A program made the translations under genes and the position numbers. DNA of 64,000 nucleotides from Paracoccus aerodenitrificans (lineage in GTDB: Bacteria > Pseudomonadota > Alphaproteobacteria > Rhodobacterales > Rhodobacteraceae): positions 1,674,001-1,738,000 of the forward strand of contig NZ_CP115784.1 of NCBI RefSeq assembly GCF_027913215.1. The letters run 5' to 3'. How positions within the stretch are numbered: position 1 is the first letter of the stretch; each line of letters starts with the position of its first letter. Below are positions 37,214-46,147 of the stretch, one piece after another. Below the pieces are notes generated by a model, which made no database searches, was not told the origin of the DNA, and saw only the letters and a list, made by a program, of their open reading frames with translations.

Positions 37214-40015
37214 TCAATGCGCCTCGGCCCAGTTATCCCCGCTTCCGGCATCGACCACCAGAGGCACTGACAGCTTCACCGCAGGTTCAGCCGCGCCCTC
37301 CATCACCTGACGGGCAACCGAGATCAGATCGTCCACGGCGTTTTCCTCGACCTCGAAGACCAGTTCGTCATGGACCTGAAGCAGCATGGTCGCGGGCATA
37401 TGCCTGATCGCATCGGGCATCCGGATCATTGCACGGCGGATAATATCCGCCGCCGCGCCCTGTATCGGCGCGTTGATCGCTGCCCGTCTTGCACCGCCTG
37501 CCGCCGGCCCCTTGGTATTGATGCCCGGCGTCATGATGCGCCGTCCGAAGATGGTCCGCACATAGCCGTCCCGCTTGGCGTTCTCGACCGTGCTGTCCAT
37601 ATAGGCGCGGATCTCGGGGAAACGCTCGAAATATGTGTCGATGAAGGCCTGCGCCTCGGCCCTCGGGATGCGGAGATTGCGCGACAGGCCAAAGCCGGAA
37701 ATCCCATAGATCACCCCGAAATTGATCGCCTTGGCCTGACGGCGAATCATCGGGTCCATGCCCTCTATTGGGACGCCGAACATCTGGCTTGCCGTCATGG
37801 CGTGAATATCGATCCCTTCGCGGAAAGCCTGTTTCAGCGCCGGGATGTCAGCCACATGAGCCAGAATGCGCAGCTCGATCTGGCTGTAATCCAGCGCCAC
37901 CAGCTTATGCCCCGGCGTGGCAATGAAGGCCTCGCGGATGCGGCGGCCTTCTTCGGTGCGGATCGGGATATTCTGCAAATTCGGATCGGTCGAGGCCAGC
38001 CGCCCGGTCTGCGCCCCAGTGATCGCATACGACGTATGGACCCGCCCCGTATCCGCGTTCACATGGGTCTGCAAAGAATCCGTATAGGTCGATTTCAGCT
38101 TGGACATGCCGCGCCAGTCCAGCACGCGGGCGGGCAGATCATGGCCCTCCGCCGCCAGATCCTCCAGCACATCGGCGCTTGTGGAATAGGCCCCGGTCTT
38201 GCCCTGCTTGCCGCCTTCCAGCCCCATCCTGTCGAACAGGATCTCTCCAAGCTGCTTGGGACTGCCGACATTGAATTTCTGCCCGGCGAGTTCGTGGATC
38301 TCATCCTCCAGCCCGGCCATTTTCTGCGCGAATACATTGGACATACGCGCCAGATGCTCGGGATTCACCTTGATCCCGGCCATCTCCATATCCGCCAGAA
38401 CCGGGACCATCGGCCGTTCCAACGTCTCATAAGCCGTCGTCACCGCATTCGGTGCAAGCTGAGGACGCAGCATCTGCCAGAGCCGCCATGTCACCTCGGC
38501 ATCCTCGGCAGCATAGGGAGCGGCCTTCGCGATCTCGACCTGCTCGAACCCGATCTGCGACTTGCCCGAGCCGATCAGATCCTTGATCGGCATGGTCTGG
38601 TGGCCCAGAACCCGCTCGGCCAGAGCATCCATGCCGTGATTATATTCGCCCGCCGCCAACGCATAGGACAGCAGCATCGTATCCTCGATGGGCGTCATGC
38701 GGATGTTGTGACAGGCAAGGATCTTCCAGTCATATTTGATATTCTGCCCAATCTTCAGGATCGCGGCGTCTTCCAGCACCGGTTTCAGCTTCTCCAGCAC
38801 CAGATCCACGGCAAGCTGCCCTTCGGCAAGCGCAGCCGAGCCGAACAGATCGCCCCCGCCGGACACATGCCCCACCGGGATATAACACGCCGCCCCGGCC
38901 TCGACGCACAGCGAGATGCCAACCAGATCGGCGGTCATTTCGTTCAGCCCGGTGGTTTCCGTGTCGATGGCGACCGCACCGGCTTCGGTGATGCGGTCGA
39001 TCCATGCGGTCAGAGCCTCTTCCGTCGTGACCGTCTCATAGCCATCCAGATTGATCGCGGGCCAGTCAGGCCCGGTCGCAGCCTCGCCCTGGGCAGCGAC
39101 CGGGACATCCGGGATCGCCGGAGCCTCAATCGCGAATTTCTCGGCCACGCGATTGGTCAGCGTGCGGAACTCCATCTCGGTCAGGAAACCCAGAAGCGTC
39201 TCGGGTTCCGGATCGCGCAGTTCCAGCGAATCCAGCGAGAAATCCAGCGGGGTCTCGCAATCGAGCTGCACCAGCCGCTTAGACACCCGGATCTGATCGG
39301 CGAAATCGATCAGCGTCTGGCGGCGCTTGGGCTGCTTGATCTCACCGGCGCGGTCCAGCAGCGTTTCCAGATCGCCGTATTCGTTGATCAGCAGCGCCGC
39401 AGTCTTGATCCCGATCCCCGGCGCACCCGGCACGTTATCGACCGAATCCCCGGCAAGCGCCTGAATATCGACCACCCGGTCGGGGCCGACGCCGAATTTC
39501 TCCTCAACCTCTTCCGGCCCGATCTCCTTGTTCTTGATCGGATCCAGCATGGTGACCCCGTCGCCCACAAGCTGCATCAGATCCTTGTCGGAACTGATCA
39601 CAACCGCCTCGCCCCCTGCCTCGCGCGCCTGACAGGCAAGCGTGGCGATGATGTCATCCGCCTCAAAATTCTGAAGCTCGATACAGGGAATATTAAAGGC
39701 CCGCGTCGCTTCCCGCGTCAGAGGGAACTGAGGCACCAGATCTTCGGGTGCAGGCGGACGGTTGGCTTTGTATTCAGGATAGATCTCGCTGCGGAACGTA
39801 TCGCCGCTGTGATCGAAGATCACTGCAACATGGGTCGGCGCCAGATCCCCCTTCGAATCCTGCACATATTTCCACAACATATTGCAGAAACCCGCCACGG
39901 CCCCGATGGGCAGCCCGTCCGATTTCCGCGTCAGCGGCGGTAGCGCGTGATAGGCGCGGAAAATAAAGGCCGAGCCGTCGATGAGGTGAAGCTTGTGACC
40001 CTTGCCGAAGCTCAT
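37214..40015 (-). CDS. polA: DNA polymerase I
   Basis: This 933-residue polymerase has all three activities. The 5'-3' nuclease covers residues 1-290 (LIDGSAFIFRAYHALPPLTR). The 3'-5' exonuclease covers about 370-560, with intact DxE in AVAIDTETTGLNEMTA and NIKYDWKIL. Family A polymerase covers about 570-933, with KLVALDYSQIELRILAHVAD, RRQAKAINFGVIYGIS and LLQVHDELVFEV. It fills gaps in repair and Okazaki maturation. The ATG at 40015 follows AAAGGACG and matches the family start; the longer frame adds 59 unrelated residues. Confidence 0.97.
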   Translation of the reverse strand: MSFGKGHKLHLIDGSAFIFRAYHALPPLTRKSDGLPIGAVAGFCNMLWKYVQDSKGDLAPTHVAVIFDHSGDTFRSEIYPEYKANRPPAPEDLVPQFPLTREATRAFNIPCIELQNFEADDIIATLACQAREAGGEAVVISSDKDLMQLVGDGVTMLDPIKNKEIGPEEVEEKFGVGPDRVVDIQALAGDSVDNVPGAPGIGIKTAALLINEYGDLETLLDRAGEIKQPKRRQTLIDFADQIRVSKRLVQLDCETPLDFSLDSLELRDPEPETLLGFLTEMEFRTLTNRVAEKFAIEAPAIPDVPVAAQGEAATGPDWPAINLDGYETVTTEEALTAWIDRITEAGAVAIDTETTGLNEMTADLVGISLCVEAGAACYIPVGHVSGGGDLFGSAALAEGQLAVDLVLEKLKPVLEDAAILKIGQNIKYDWKILACHNIRMTPIEDTMLLSYALAAGEYNHGMDALAERVLGHQTMPIKDLIGSGKSQIGFEQVEIAKAAPYAAEDAEVTWRLWQMLRPQLAPNAVTTAYETLERPMVPVLADMEMAGIKVNPEHLARMSNVFAQKMAGLEDEIHELAGQKFNVGSPKQLGEILFDRMGLEGGKQGKTGAYSTSADVLEDLAAEGHDLPARVLDWRGMSKLKSTYTDSLQTHVNADTGRVHTSYAITGAQTGRLASTDPNLQNIPIRTEEGRRIREAFIATPGHKLVALDYSQIELRILAHVADIPALKQAFREGIDIHAMTASQMFGVPIEGMDPMIRRQAKAINFGVIYGISGFGLSRNLRIPRAEAQAFIDTYFERFPEIRAYMDSTVENAKRDGYVRTIFGRRIMTPGINTKGPAAGGARRAAINAPIQGAAADIIRRAMIRMPDAIRHMPATMLLQVHDELVFEVEENAVDDLISVARQVMEGAAEPAVKLSVPLVVDAGSGDNWAEAH

Positions 40016-40089
40016 GAGATACGTCCTTTCGCGGCTTTGCGCCGTTTTGGCATGATCGGGGCGCAGGGGTAAAGGGCGGCGCGGAGATC

Positions 40090-40719
40090 TCAGTTTTGCG
40101 ACAGCGACAGGCGCACGCTCAGCGTCGTGGGCGTCCAGCCTCCGAATTCCTGACCGGCGCGGCGCAATATGCGGCTGATCCACTGATTGCATGTGTTCAG
40201 GATCGAAAACCGCCCCGCAGCCTCGAAATACCGGTCGCCCTGCGTCAGCAGATCCTGCGCGAGCGGGCGGCTGCTGATCGTATCGTCACGTATCGCACCA
40301 AGCAGCGCATCAAAGGAGGCCGCAGAAATGGTCATGGTCATCGGCGGCTGCATCGGGCCGACCGGAACGAACCGCATCACCGCGCTGTCCCCGGTCACGG
40401 CACGCCAGACGGCACCGGCGCTCAGGTCGCGATAGCTGCCGACGGTGGTATAGAAATCCCGTGCGCCCCAGCCTACCGCCAGCCATTCCGCCTCCGGCGC
40501 GATCCCGACAAAGGCGAAATCCTCACGCGTCCGGGGCGTGAGCGGCAGCAGCAGATCGGTATGGATCACCCCCTGCACAAGACCGATCACAACTGGCCCG
40601 CGCGGATCGTCCAGATCGGCAACAGGCGTGACCCTTCCGGGGATCAGCGCACCGGCCAGAGGCGCGAGAACCGCCAGCAGAAGCACCGCAAGGACGCTTC
40701 TGACAACAGCCCGGATCAA
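40090..40719 (-). CDS. DUF2459 / TIGR02117-family exported protein
   Basis: This 209-residue protein has a signal-like N-terminus ([20 protein letters not shown]). Family motifs are [23 protein letters not shown] and [15 protein letters not shown], the last with a Cys-His pattern suggestive of an NlpC/P60-like or urease-associated fold; the function is unknown. No ATG is available at the N-terminus. A TTG overlaps the stop of the upstream zinc-finger gene (TTGA) and begins the signal peptide correctly, so translation is probably coupled to that gene. Confidence 0.8.
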   Translation of the reverse strand: MIRAVVRSVLAVLLLAVLAPLAGALIPGRVTPVADLDDPRGPVVIGLVQGVIHTDLLLPLTPRTREDFAFVGIAPEAEWLAVGWGARDFYTTVGSYRDLSAGAVWRAVTGDSAVMRFVPVGPMQPPMTMTISAASFDALLGAIRDDTISSRPLAQDLLTQGDRYFEAAGRFSILNTCNQWISRILRRAGQEFGGWTPTTLSVRLSLSQN

Positions 40720-40958
40720 TGATCGTCAGAGGCGTGTTCGCGGTCGATCACGAAACGTTTGTCGCAGTAACCGCAATCGACGAAGCCCATTTCCGGCGCG
40801 ATCCGCAGCCAGACGCGCGGATGCCCAAGCCCCCGCGATTCATCGCCCTGACAGGCGATCTTCCATTTCGTGACGGTCTCGGTCTCCGGCGCGGGATAGG
40901 CGATGGCGCTGTCCTCGCCGGTCGAAAGCGGGTTTTCTGGCGGCACGAATTCTGTCAT
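40716..40958 (-). CDS. CHCC zinc-finger protein (NDUFS6-like)
   Basis: This 80-residue protein contains the zf-CHCC pattern [18 protein letters not shown] and [12 protein letters not shown], giving Cys, His and two Cys zinc ligands as in the complex I subunit NDUFS6. In alphaproteobacteria such small proteins are linked to respiratory complex I, although no nuo genes are nearby. The ATG at 40958 was chosen over an upstream start because the family N-terminus begins there. It overlaps the DUF2459 gene. Confidence 0.85.
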   Translation of the reverse strand: MTEFVPPENPLSTGEDSAIAYPAPETETVTKWKIACQGDESRGLGHPRVWLRIAPEMGFVDCGYCDKRFVIDREHASDDH

Positions 40959-41059
40959 GGCAAGCCTTCTTGTCGTGCAGGGCTGGATCGGGTCTAACAC
41001 TCACATAGCCGACCGCACGAAGCCCCGCAAGAACCGCCAGCCAGATGCAAGGGACAGCC

Positions 41060-41989
41060 ATGACCGACACCGCCAATGCCATCGAGATCAGGGGATTGCG
41101 CAAGACCTATGCCGCCTCGGGTAAGGCTCCGCCGAAAGAGGCGCTGAAGGGAATCGACCTGACCATTCCGACCGGCTCGATCTTCGGGCTTCTGGGACCG
41201 AACGGGGCCGGGAAATCGACCACGATCAACATCATGGCCGGGCTGGTGAACAAGACCGAGGGCAGCGTGGTGATCTGGGGCTTCGATCAGGACATCAATC
41301 CGCGCAACTCCCGCGCGGCCATCGGCGTCATGCCGCAGGAACTGAATATCGACCCGTTCCTGTCCCCCCGCGCCAGTCTTGAGGTTCAGGCGGGGCTGTA
41401 TGGTGTGCCGAAATCTGATCGCTGGACCGATGAGTTACTGACCCTTGTCGGGCTTTCGGATCAGGCGGAAAGCTATTCGCGCAATCTTTCGGGAGGGATG
41501 AAGCGCAGGCTGCTGCTGGCGAAGGCGCTTGTCCACCGCCCTCAGGTGCTGGTGCTGGACGAACCCACGGCGGGCGTCGATATCGGGCTGCGCGAAATGC
41601 TGTGGAACAATGTCCGGCGGCTGAATGAAAACGGTATGACGATCATCCTTACCACGCATTATCTGGAAGAGGCCGAACAGATGTGCGACCGCATCGCCAT
41701 TATCGACCGGGGCGAGGTGCTTGTCGAAAACACGACCGAGGCTCTGCTGGAGGGCGCGGACGGCAAGACGCTGGTGATCCGCACCGACGATACCCCCCTG
41801 CCTGCCATGCCGAGCGGCGTCACCGCCGAGCGCCGCGATGGCGGGCGCATCGCCTTCAGCTATGCTCCCTCGCAGACGCAGCCGGACGCGATCATCGACG
41901 CGCTGCGCGGCGGCGGCCTGCCGATTCAGGATATTGCCATCGAGCAGCCGAGGCTTGAGGATGTCTTCGTCGAACTGACCCGGCACTAG
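41060..41989 (+). CDS. ABC transporter ATP-binding protein
   Basis: This 309-residue ATPase has Walker A LLGPNGAGKSTTIN, signature LSGGMKRRLLLAKAL, Walker B VLVLDEPTAG and the H-loop TTHYLEEAEQ. The C-terminal extension of about 80 residues resembles the DrrA/NatA exporter type. The ATG at 41060 follows AAGGGACAGCC. No permease gene is adjacent; the next gene is ytoQ-like. The partner must be encoded elsewhere, so the substrate cannot be predicted. Confidence 0.85.
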   Translation: MTDTANAIEIRGLRKTYAASGKAPPKEALKGIDLTIPTGSIFGLLGPNGAGKSTTINIMAGLVNKTEGSVVIWGFDQDINPRNSRAAIGVMPQELNIDPFLSPRASLEVQAGLYGVPKSDRWTDELLTLVGLSDQAESYSRNLSGGMKRRLLLAKALVHRPQVLVLDEPTAGVDIGLREMLWNNVRRLNENGMTIILTTHYLEEAEQMCDRIAIIDRGEVLVENTTEALLEGADGKTLVIRTDDTPLPAMPSGVTAERRDGGRIAFSYAPSQTQPDAIIDALRGGGLPIQDIAIEQPRLEDVFVELTRH

Positions 41990-42026
41990 AAATGCAGTAC
42001 CACGCAAAGCAGAAAGCAGGCTGACC

Positions 42027-42473
42027 ATGCTGAATGTCTATCTCTCCGGCGAAATCCACACCGACTGGCGCGAGCGTATCATCGACGGCGCGAAGGATCT
42101 GGATGTCGCCTTCAACAGCCCGGTGACCGATCACGACGCCAGCGACGATTGCGGCGTGGCGATCATGGGGCCTGAGGAAAACAAGTTCTGGCACGACCGC
42201 AAGGGCGCCCAACTGAACGCAATCCGCACCCGCAAGGGCATTGCCGATGCCGATATCGTCGTGGTCCGTTTCGGCGATCAGTACAAGCAATGGAACGCGG
42301 CTTTCGATGCTGGCTATGCGGCGGCGCTTGGAAAATCCCTGATCATCCTGCACGGCCCCGACCACGCCCACGCGCTGAAAGAGGTCGATGCCGCCGCATT
42401 GGCGGTGGCCGAACGGCCCGAACAGGTCGTGGAGATACTGCGCTATGTGTTAAGCGGTAAGTTGCCGGGGTGA
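42027..42473 (+). CDS. YtoQ-family protein
   Basis: This 148-residue protein matches the YtoQ family, with VYLSGEIHTDWRERI, MGPEENKFWHDRKGAQ and DADIVVVRFGDQYKQWNAAF. The fold resembles nucleoside 2-deoxyribosyltransferases, but the activity is not established. It begins 37 nt after the ABC ATPase gene and could share its transcript. Confidence 0.88.
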   Translation: MLNVYLSGEIHTDWRERIIDGAKDLDVAFNSPVTDHDASDDCGVAIMGPEENKFWHDRKGAQLNAIRTRKGIADADIVVVRFGDQYKQWNAAFDAGYAAALGKSLIILHGPDHAHALKEVDAAALAVAERPEQVVEILRYVLSGKLPG

Positions 42474-42618
42474 CGGGGCCGGGTTTGTAGCGCGGTGGTT
42501 TTGAAGCAGGGCAGCCGGATGTTCTCGAATTGGTGATGCGGTTGATTCGGGGCGCATCTGCCATTGCAGCAGGATGATCCTACCGTGAATTGTCAGTGCA
42601 TTCCTTGAGGTTCTTTGG

Positions 42619-43071
42619 ATGCAAGCAGCTCGAATCTGGTTTCAGAATCCGACTCCTCCGCTAACGCTTTCGCAGGTGAAGAAATATCTGCAAGAAACGG
42701 GCGCTGAAGTAAAAGGCACAGAATGGCGCTTGGGGAATTATGTTGTCCCGCAGTTGCACGTAACAAGCCCCGCCGATTTCGTCATGCAGTTGGAAGATGA
42801 GGTTTGGATCATAGAAGAGGCCGAAGAATTTTCACAGCGTGCACCCGCGCCTATCAGCGAGCGACTATCTATATGCGATGCACGATTAAGTTTTGGGGAA
42901 GCGAATGACGAGAACGCCATCACCACGGACCAAGGCATCGTTGTAGCAACTGACTGGAGCACATTTGACCCAGAAGAACCGCAAGCGAGGATCTTGCTAG
43001 AAGCGCTTGCCCGTATGGTCGATGGTCTTCTTGAGGACAATGTCTCTGGGACTTGGTGGGCACCGACCTAA
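42619..43071 (+). CDS. Unrecognised 150-residue acidic protein
   Basis: I do not recognise this protein. It is soluble, acidic and Trp-containing (MQAARIWFQNPTPPLTLSQV at the start, VSGTWWAPT at the end), with no signal peptide or membrane segment. TTGAGG lies 8-9 nt upstream of the ATG. Base composition and codon use are visibly less GC-rich than the flanking genes, and the 145 bp before it hold nothing recognisable. The gene may have been acquired recently. It resembles small immunity or accessory proteins only in general character; no toxin gene is next to it. Confidence 0.6.
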   Translation: MQAARIWFQNPTPPLTLSQVKKYLQETGAEVKGTEWRLGNYVVPQLHVTSPADFVMQLEDEVWIIEEAEEFSQRAPAPISERLSICDARLSFGEANDENAITTDQGIVVATDWSTFDPEEPQARILLEALARMVDGLLEDNVSGTWWAPT

Positions 43072-43151
43072 GTGACAGCCATCAGCCGAAAATCAGACAC
43101 CAGGTCCGACCACGCCGCACTCGGCAATCCGCAGAACTGCGCCCAACAAAC

Positions 43152-43532
43152 TCACTCGGGCAGAAGCAGCATCGGCCCCATCATCCGCCCGCCGAGAATA
43201 TGCAAATGGAAATGCGGGACCTCCTGCACGCCATCATTGCCGGCATTGGTGATCGCGCGGAAACCGTTTCCGATATCCAGCGACACGCCCTCGGATTTCG
43301 CAACTTGAGCGCAGAGGCGCATGAAGGCGGTGATTTCATCGGCCGGGGCATTCGCGGCAAAATCGTCGAAGCTGACATATTTGCCCTTCGGAATCACCAG
43401 AACATGAGTCGGGGCCTTCGGGCTGATATCGCGAAACGCAAGCGCGTGGTCGTTCTCGGCAACGATATCGCTTGGAATTTCTTTGCGCAGAATTTTGGCG
43501 AAGATGTTGTTGTCATCATAACTATACGCCAT
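43152..43532 (-). CDS. HIT-family nucleotide hydrolase
   Basis: This 126-residue protein carries the histidine triad HFHLHILGG near the C-terminus, and the N-terminal NNIFAKILRKEIPSDIV is typical of Hint-type HIT proteins. These hydrolyse AMP-linked small molecules such as adenosine phosphoramidates. GAGGTCCCT precedes the chosen ATG, 10 nt after the glycosyltransferase stop. The gene is therefore likely co-transcribed with it. Confidence 0.92.
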   Translation of the reverse strand: MAYSYDDNNIFAKILRKEIPSDIVAENDHALAFRDISPKAPTHVLVIPKGKYVSFDDFAANAPADEITAFMRLCAQVAKSEGVSLDIGNGFRAITNAGNDGVQEVPHFHLHILGGRMMGPMLLLPE

Positions 43533-43542
43533 AGGGACCTCA

Positions 43543-45120
43543 CTAATCGGCGAAAAGATGCGGGGTTTCGGCAATCTTCCGGGCGGTATCCTCGTCCAGA
43601 TTCAGGAAGGCCGCAAGCGCCGCGACGTTCTTTTCAGCCGAGAAATACGGGCTGATTTCATAAAGATTTTCGAAACCGAAATCGCGTACGCGTTCTGCCT
43701 CATGGTCGAGATCGCTTCGCACGACCGGAAGCAATTGTGCAACTACGTGTTCCGGCGTCGACGGATTCGCCAGCCCGACCCGCATCATGTGACCGCGCAC
43801 ATAATCGTCGCTGAACTCAGCATCGATGAACAGGAAATGAGCCTCGGACCGATCCACCGAGAAGTCCTGCATTAGCTCAAGCGCTGAAGGGTCGAGGCAG
43901 ATCACCAGACGCTCATCGTCGAACTCAGCCAGTAAAAGCCGGATCAGTGCCCGCCGATGACGCTGCCGCTTGCCGACTGTGTTCTCAACACCGCCCAAAT
44001 CGGGCAAACCAGCCTGAAGCTCGTTGAACAGATAGTCCACGGCCGGGATATCGGTGTGATCGCGAATCGCGGCTGTCAGTCGTTTCGCGACATGCCACTT
44101 CTTCGTCACAATCATGAAAATCTGGCTGCGCCGACCGAGGCTCGCCTCGGTTTCCCAGAAGCGCGGCGCAAAACGCCGGCCAATCCGGCCGCGACCAGTC
44201 AGAAACCGAAACAGCGACTTACCCTCGCCGGAAATCGCGAAATGCAGCCCTTCGGCCTGCCAGAGCGCACCTAACCGTTCCTTCAAATCCAACGCTTCAG
44301 GGCTGATCTTGCGCGCAAACAGGGAATCCTGCCGCAGCAACATATCGAAATGATCATTATAAAAAACGACCGGCATACCATAATCACTGAAGATCAGATA
44401 TGTCAGGGAGCGAGCGCGGATCTCCGAGCGCGGCACGACATGACGCACGATTGTCTGGAAAAATGTCTCGTCCGGAATCCATGTGGTCGAGAAGAAGCGC
44501 ATGACATCCGGACGCGACTGGCAGAAATCCAGTACTTTCTCTATGGTCTCGCGACGCAGGCACCACCATTGGCTCCCGATCTTCATTACGATATCCTTGG
44601 GCACCTCGCGGGTCATGCCAAAACGCTTCTGAAGATTATAGCTGAGATAAAAGCGCCGGGGCTGTGAGCGTTCGTTGAACCAATGGCGATAGATCAGCCT
44701 GTCAGCACGCATTCCAGTCTTGATCCAGTCTGACTCGAAAAAATCGACGCTTTCGATGTAATCGACATCTTCCTGTTCCAGAAAGGCCCGGGCGTATTCC
44801 GCCGACTTGATCGGCATGCAGTCCCCGGAAAGTAGATAGAAATGGGTCGCCGTCGGAAACGCACCGATTGCAGCATGCACGGTTTCTATCGTCGCTGCCA
44901 CTAGCGACCACTCACCCCAGCCGCATTTATGCCGCTTCAACGCAAACGTAACATTGGGATTATTGACCAGCGCCTGCTGAATCGTGGCGAAGTCCTGCTG
45001 GCTCGACCTGGCATCGTAATGAATCGAAACATAGTCTCCGGTCGCAGTCAGCCGCTCAGCCTGCGCGATAAGCCCGCGCGGATCTTTATGCGCCAGAATG
45101 ATGAATGCTATTTTCGCCAT
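43543..45120 (-). CDS. GT14 Core-2/I-branching glycosyltransferase with C-terminal DUF5928-like domain
   Basis: This is a 525-residue cytosolic protein. Residues 1-250 match the Core-2/I-branching family (GT14): IAFIILAHKDPRGL, FYLLSGDCMPIKSA, KIGSQWWCLRRETIEKV and TTWIPDETFFQTIV. These enzymes add beta-1,6-GlcNAc or xylose branches. The C-terminal half (about 260-525) is a separate domain of unknown role, DUF5928-like as I recall from Rhodobacteraceae. It diverges from a sulfotransferase gene, and GC is below the window average. Together they suggest branching and sulfation of a surface glycan (inferred). Confidence 0.85.
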   Translation of the reverse strand: MAKIAFIILAHKDPRGLIAQAERLTATGDYVSIHYDARSSQQDFATIQQALVNNPNVTFALKRHKCGWGEWSLVAATIETVHAAIGAFPTATHFYLLSGDCMPIKSAEYARAFLEQEDVDYIESVDFFESDWIKTGMRADRLIYRHWFNERSQPRRFYLSYNLQKRFGMTREVPKDIVMKIGSQWWCLRRETIEKVLDFCQSRPDVMRFFSTTWIPDETFFQTIVRHVVPRSEIRARSLTYLIFSDYGMPVVFYNDHFDMLLRQDSLFARKISPEALDLKERLGALWQAEGLHFAISGEGKSLFRFLTGRGRIGRRFAPRFWETEASLGRRSQIFMIVTKKWHVAKRLTAAIRDHTDIPAVDYLFNELQAGLPDLGGVENTVGKRQRHRRALIRLLLAEFDDERLVICLDPSALELMQDFSVDRSEAHFLFIDAEFSDDYVRGHMMRVGLANPSTPEHVVAQLLPVVRSDLDHEAERVRDFGFENLYEISPYFSAEKNVAALAAFLNLDEDTARKIAETPHLFAD

Positions 45121-45247
45121 TTGGCTCCGTATTCGCGGTTAATCTTTATTCAGGAGTCCAGGGCGTTGAAAACTTTGTTCCGATCTGCTTTTCTCTCTAA
45201 CGATTTTGGCCGGTGTCGCAACCCGCCACCTGCGAAAGAGGATAAGT

Positions 45248-46066
45248 ATGGGTTTCCCTGGTGTGTGGATGACGCAAAGCGAAAGCATGGTCTATCGTGT
45301 CATCCCTAAATGTGCCTGTTCAACCATAGGTCAGATCATGTTCTATTCTGATCATGGCCGGTATTTCGATGGCGATATTCACGATAGCACAGAGGGTCTG
45401 CATAAATGGGCGCAGGAGGGCAGTCAGCCGGCAATCGAAGACGCTGTGCTTTCCCATAAAGGCATCAGCTTCACATGTGTGCGCAACCCCTATGCGAGAA
45501 TTCTGTCGTCTTTCTTCGACAAGATCGCTGGGATTCAACGCAACGGGAAGCGCTATCGTGGCAATCTAGTCCCGCAGCTGATTCAAGAGTATGGAATCGA
45601 GGTCGGCAGCCCCGAGGACGGGTTCGATTTCGATCAGGTCCGCTCTTTCCGTCGCTTTCTGCTGTTCGCCCGCGACACTATTCGCTGGCGCCGCCCAATG
45701 GATCCCGACATCCACTGGTCGTCCATCTCTGGCCATATGTCGACATTCATTGCTAATGGCGGGCGCTATGATCAGATCTTCTTCACCGAGAAGTTCAATG
45801 AAGGAATGCAGCGGATCCTTGATGCGGCGACAAATCCGGTATCTGTCAATTTGGACGAGGTCCCCCGTTTCAACGAATCCGAAGGGCACGGGCCTAAGCG
45901 GGCACATAAGGTCAGCGACTATTTTGATGACCTGTCGCGCCACTTGATCTGGGAAATTTACAAGCAGGATTTCGTGCTGTTTAAGTACGATTTTGAAGAT
46001 CCCGACAACAAGTTTCCCACTGCCGAGTTGGATCTGAACGAAATTCACGCGAAGCTGGGACGCTGA
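45248..46066 (+). CDS. Sulfotransferase family 2 (carbohydrate sulfotransferase type)
   Basis: This 272-residue PAPS-dependent sulfotransferase has the 5'-phosphosulfate loop YRVIPKCACSTIGQIM and the 3'-phosphate site FTCVRNPYARILSSFF with conserved Arg and Ser, as in the HNK-1/chondroitin sulfotransferase group (Sulfotransfer_2). AGAGGATAAGT precedes the ATG at 45248; an upstream non-ATG start would add 14 unrelated residues. No signal peptide is present, so it acts in the cytosol. It diverges from the GT14 gene with 127 bp between starts, and an intergenic repeat follows it. Confidence 0.85.
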   Translation: MGFPGVWMTQSESMVYRVIPKCACSTIGQIMFYSDHGRYFDGDIHDSTEGLHKWAQEGSQPAIEDAVLSHKGISFTCVRNPYARILSSFFDKIAGIQRNGKRYRGNLVPQLIQEYGIEVGSPEDGFDFDQVRSFRRFLLFARDTIRWRRPMDPDIHWSSISGHMSTFIANGGRYDQIFFTEKFNEGMQRILDAATNPVSVNLDEVPRFNESEGHGPKRAHKVSDYFDDLSRHLIWEIYKQDFVLFKYDFEDPDNKFPTAELDLNEIHAKLGR

Positions 46067-46080
46067 GCATAACTGAAACG

Positions 46081-46147
46081 CGCGAAGGGGCTCTGCCCCT
46101 CGCGCCGAAGCGGCGCTCACCCCGCGATATTTAAGCCAGGATGAAAT
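46081..46147 (+). repeat. Intergenic repeat, copy 3
   Basis: GGGGCTCTGCCCC and CGCGCCGAAGCGGCGC hairpins lead to CCCCGCGATATTTAAGCCAG and GATGAA. The ATATTT...CCAGG.TGAA tail matches copies 1 and 2 at 30.3 kb. It lies downstream of the sulfotransferase gene in the same orientation and runs up to the stop of the convergent exonuclease gene. Confidence 0.55.

Noticed and set aside
37370..39943. Open frame of 857 codons on the plus strand
   Set aside because: It is antisense to polA. High GC at codon third positions leaves the opposite frame open; the translation is Arg/His/Pro-rich with no motifs, while polA has all expected motifs.
42474..42618. tRNA remnant or attachment site before the low-GC ORF
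   Set aside because: No cloverleaf, no T-loop consensus and no matching direct repeat on the far side of the ORF were found.
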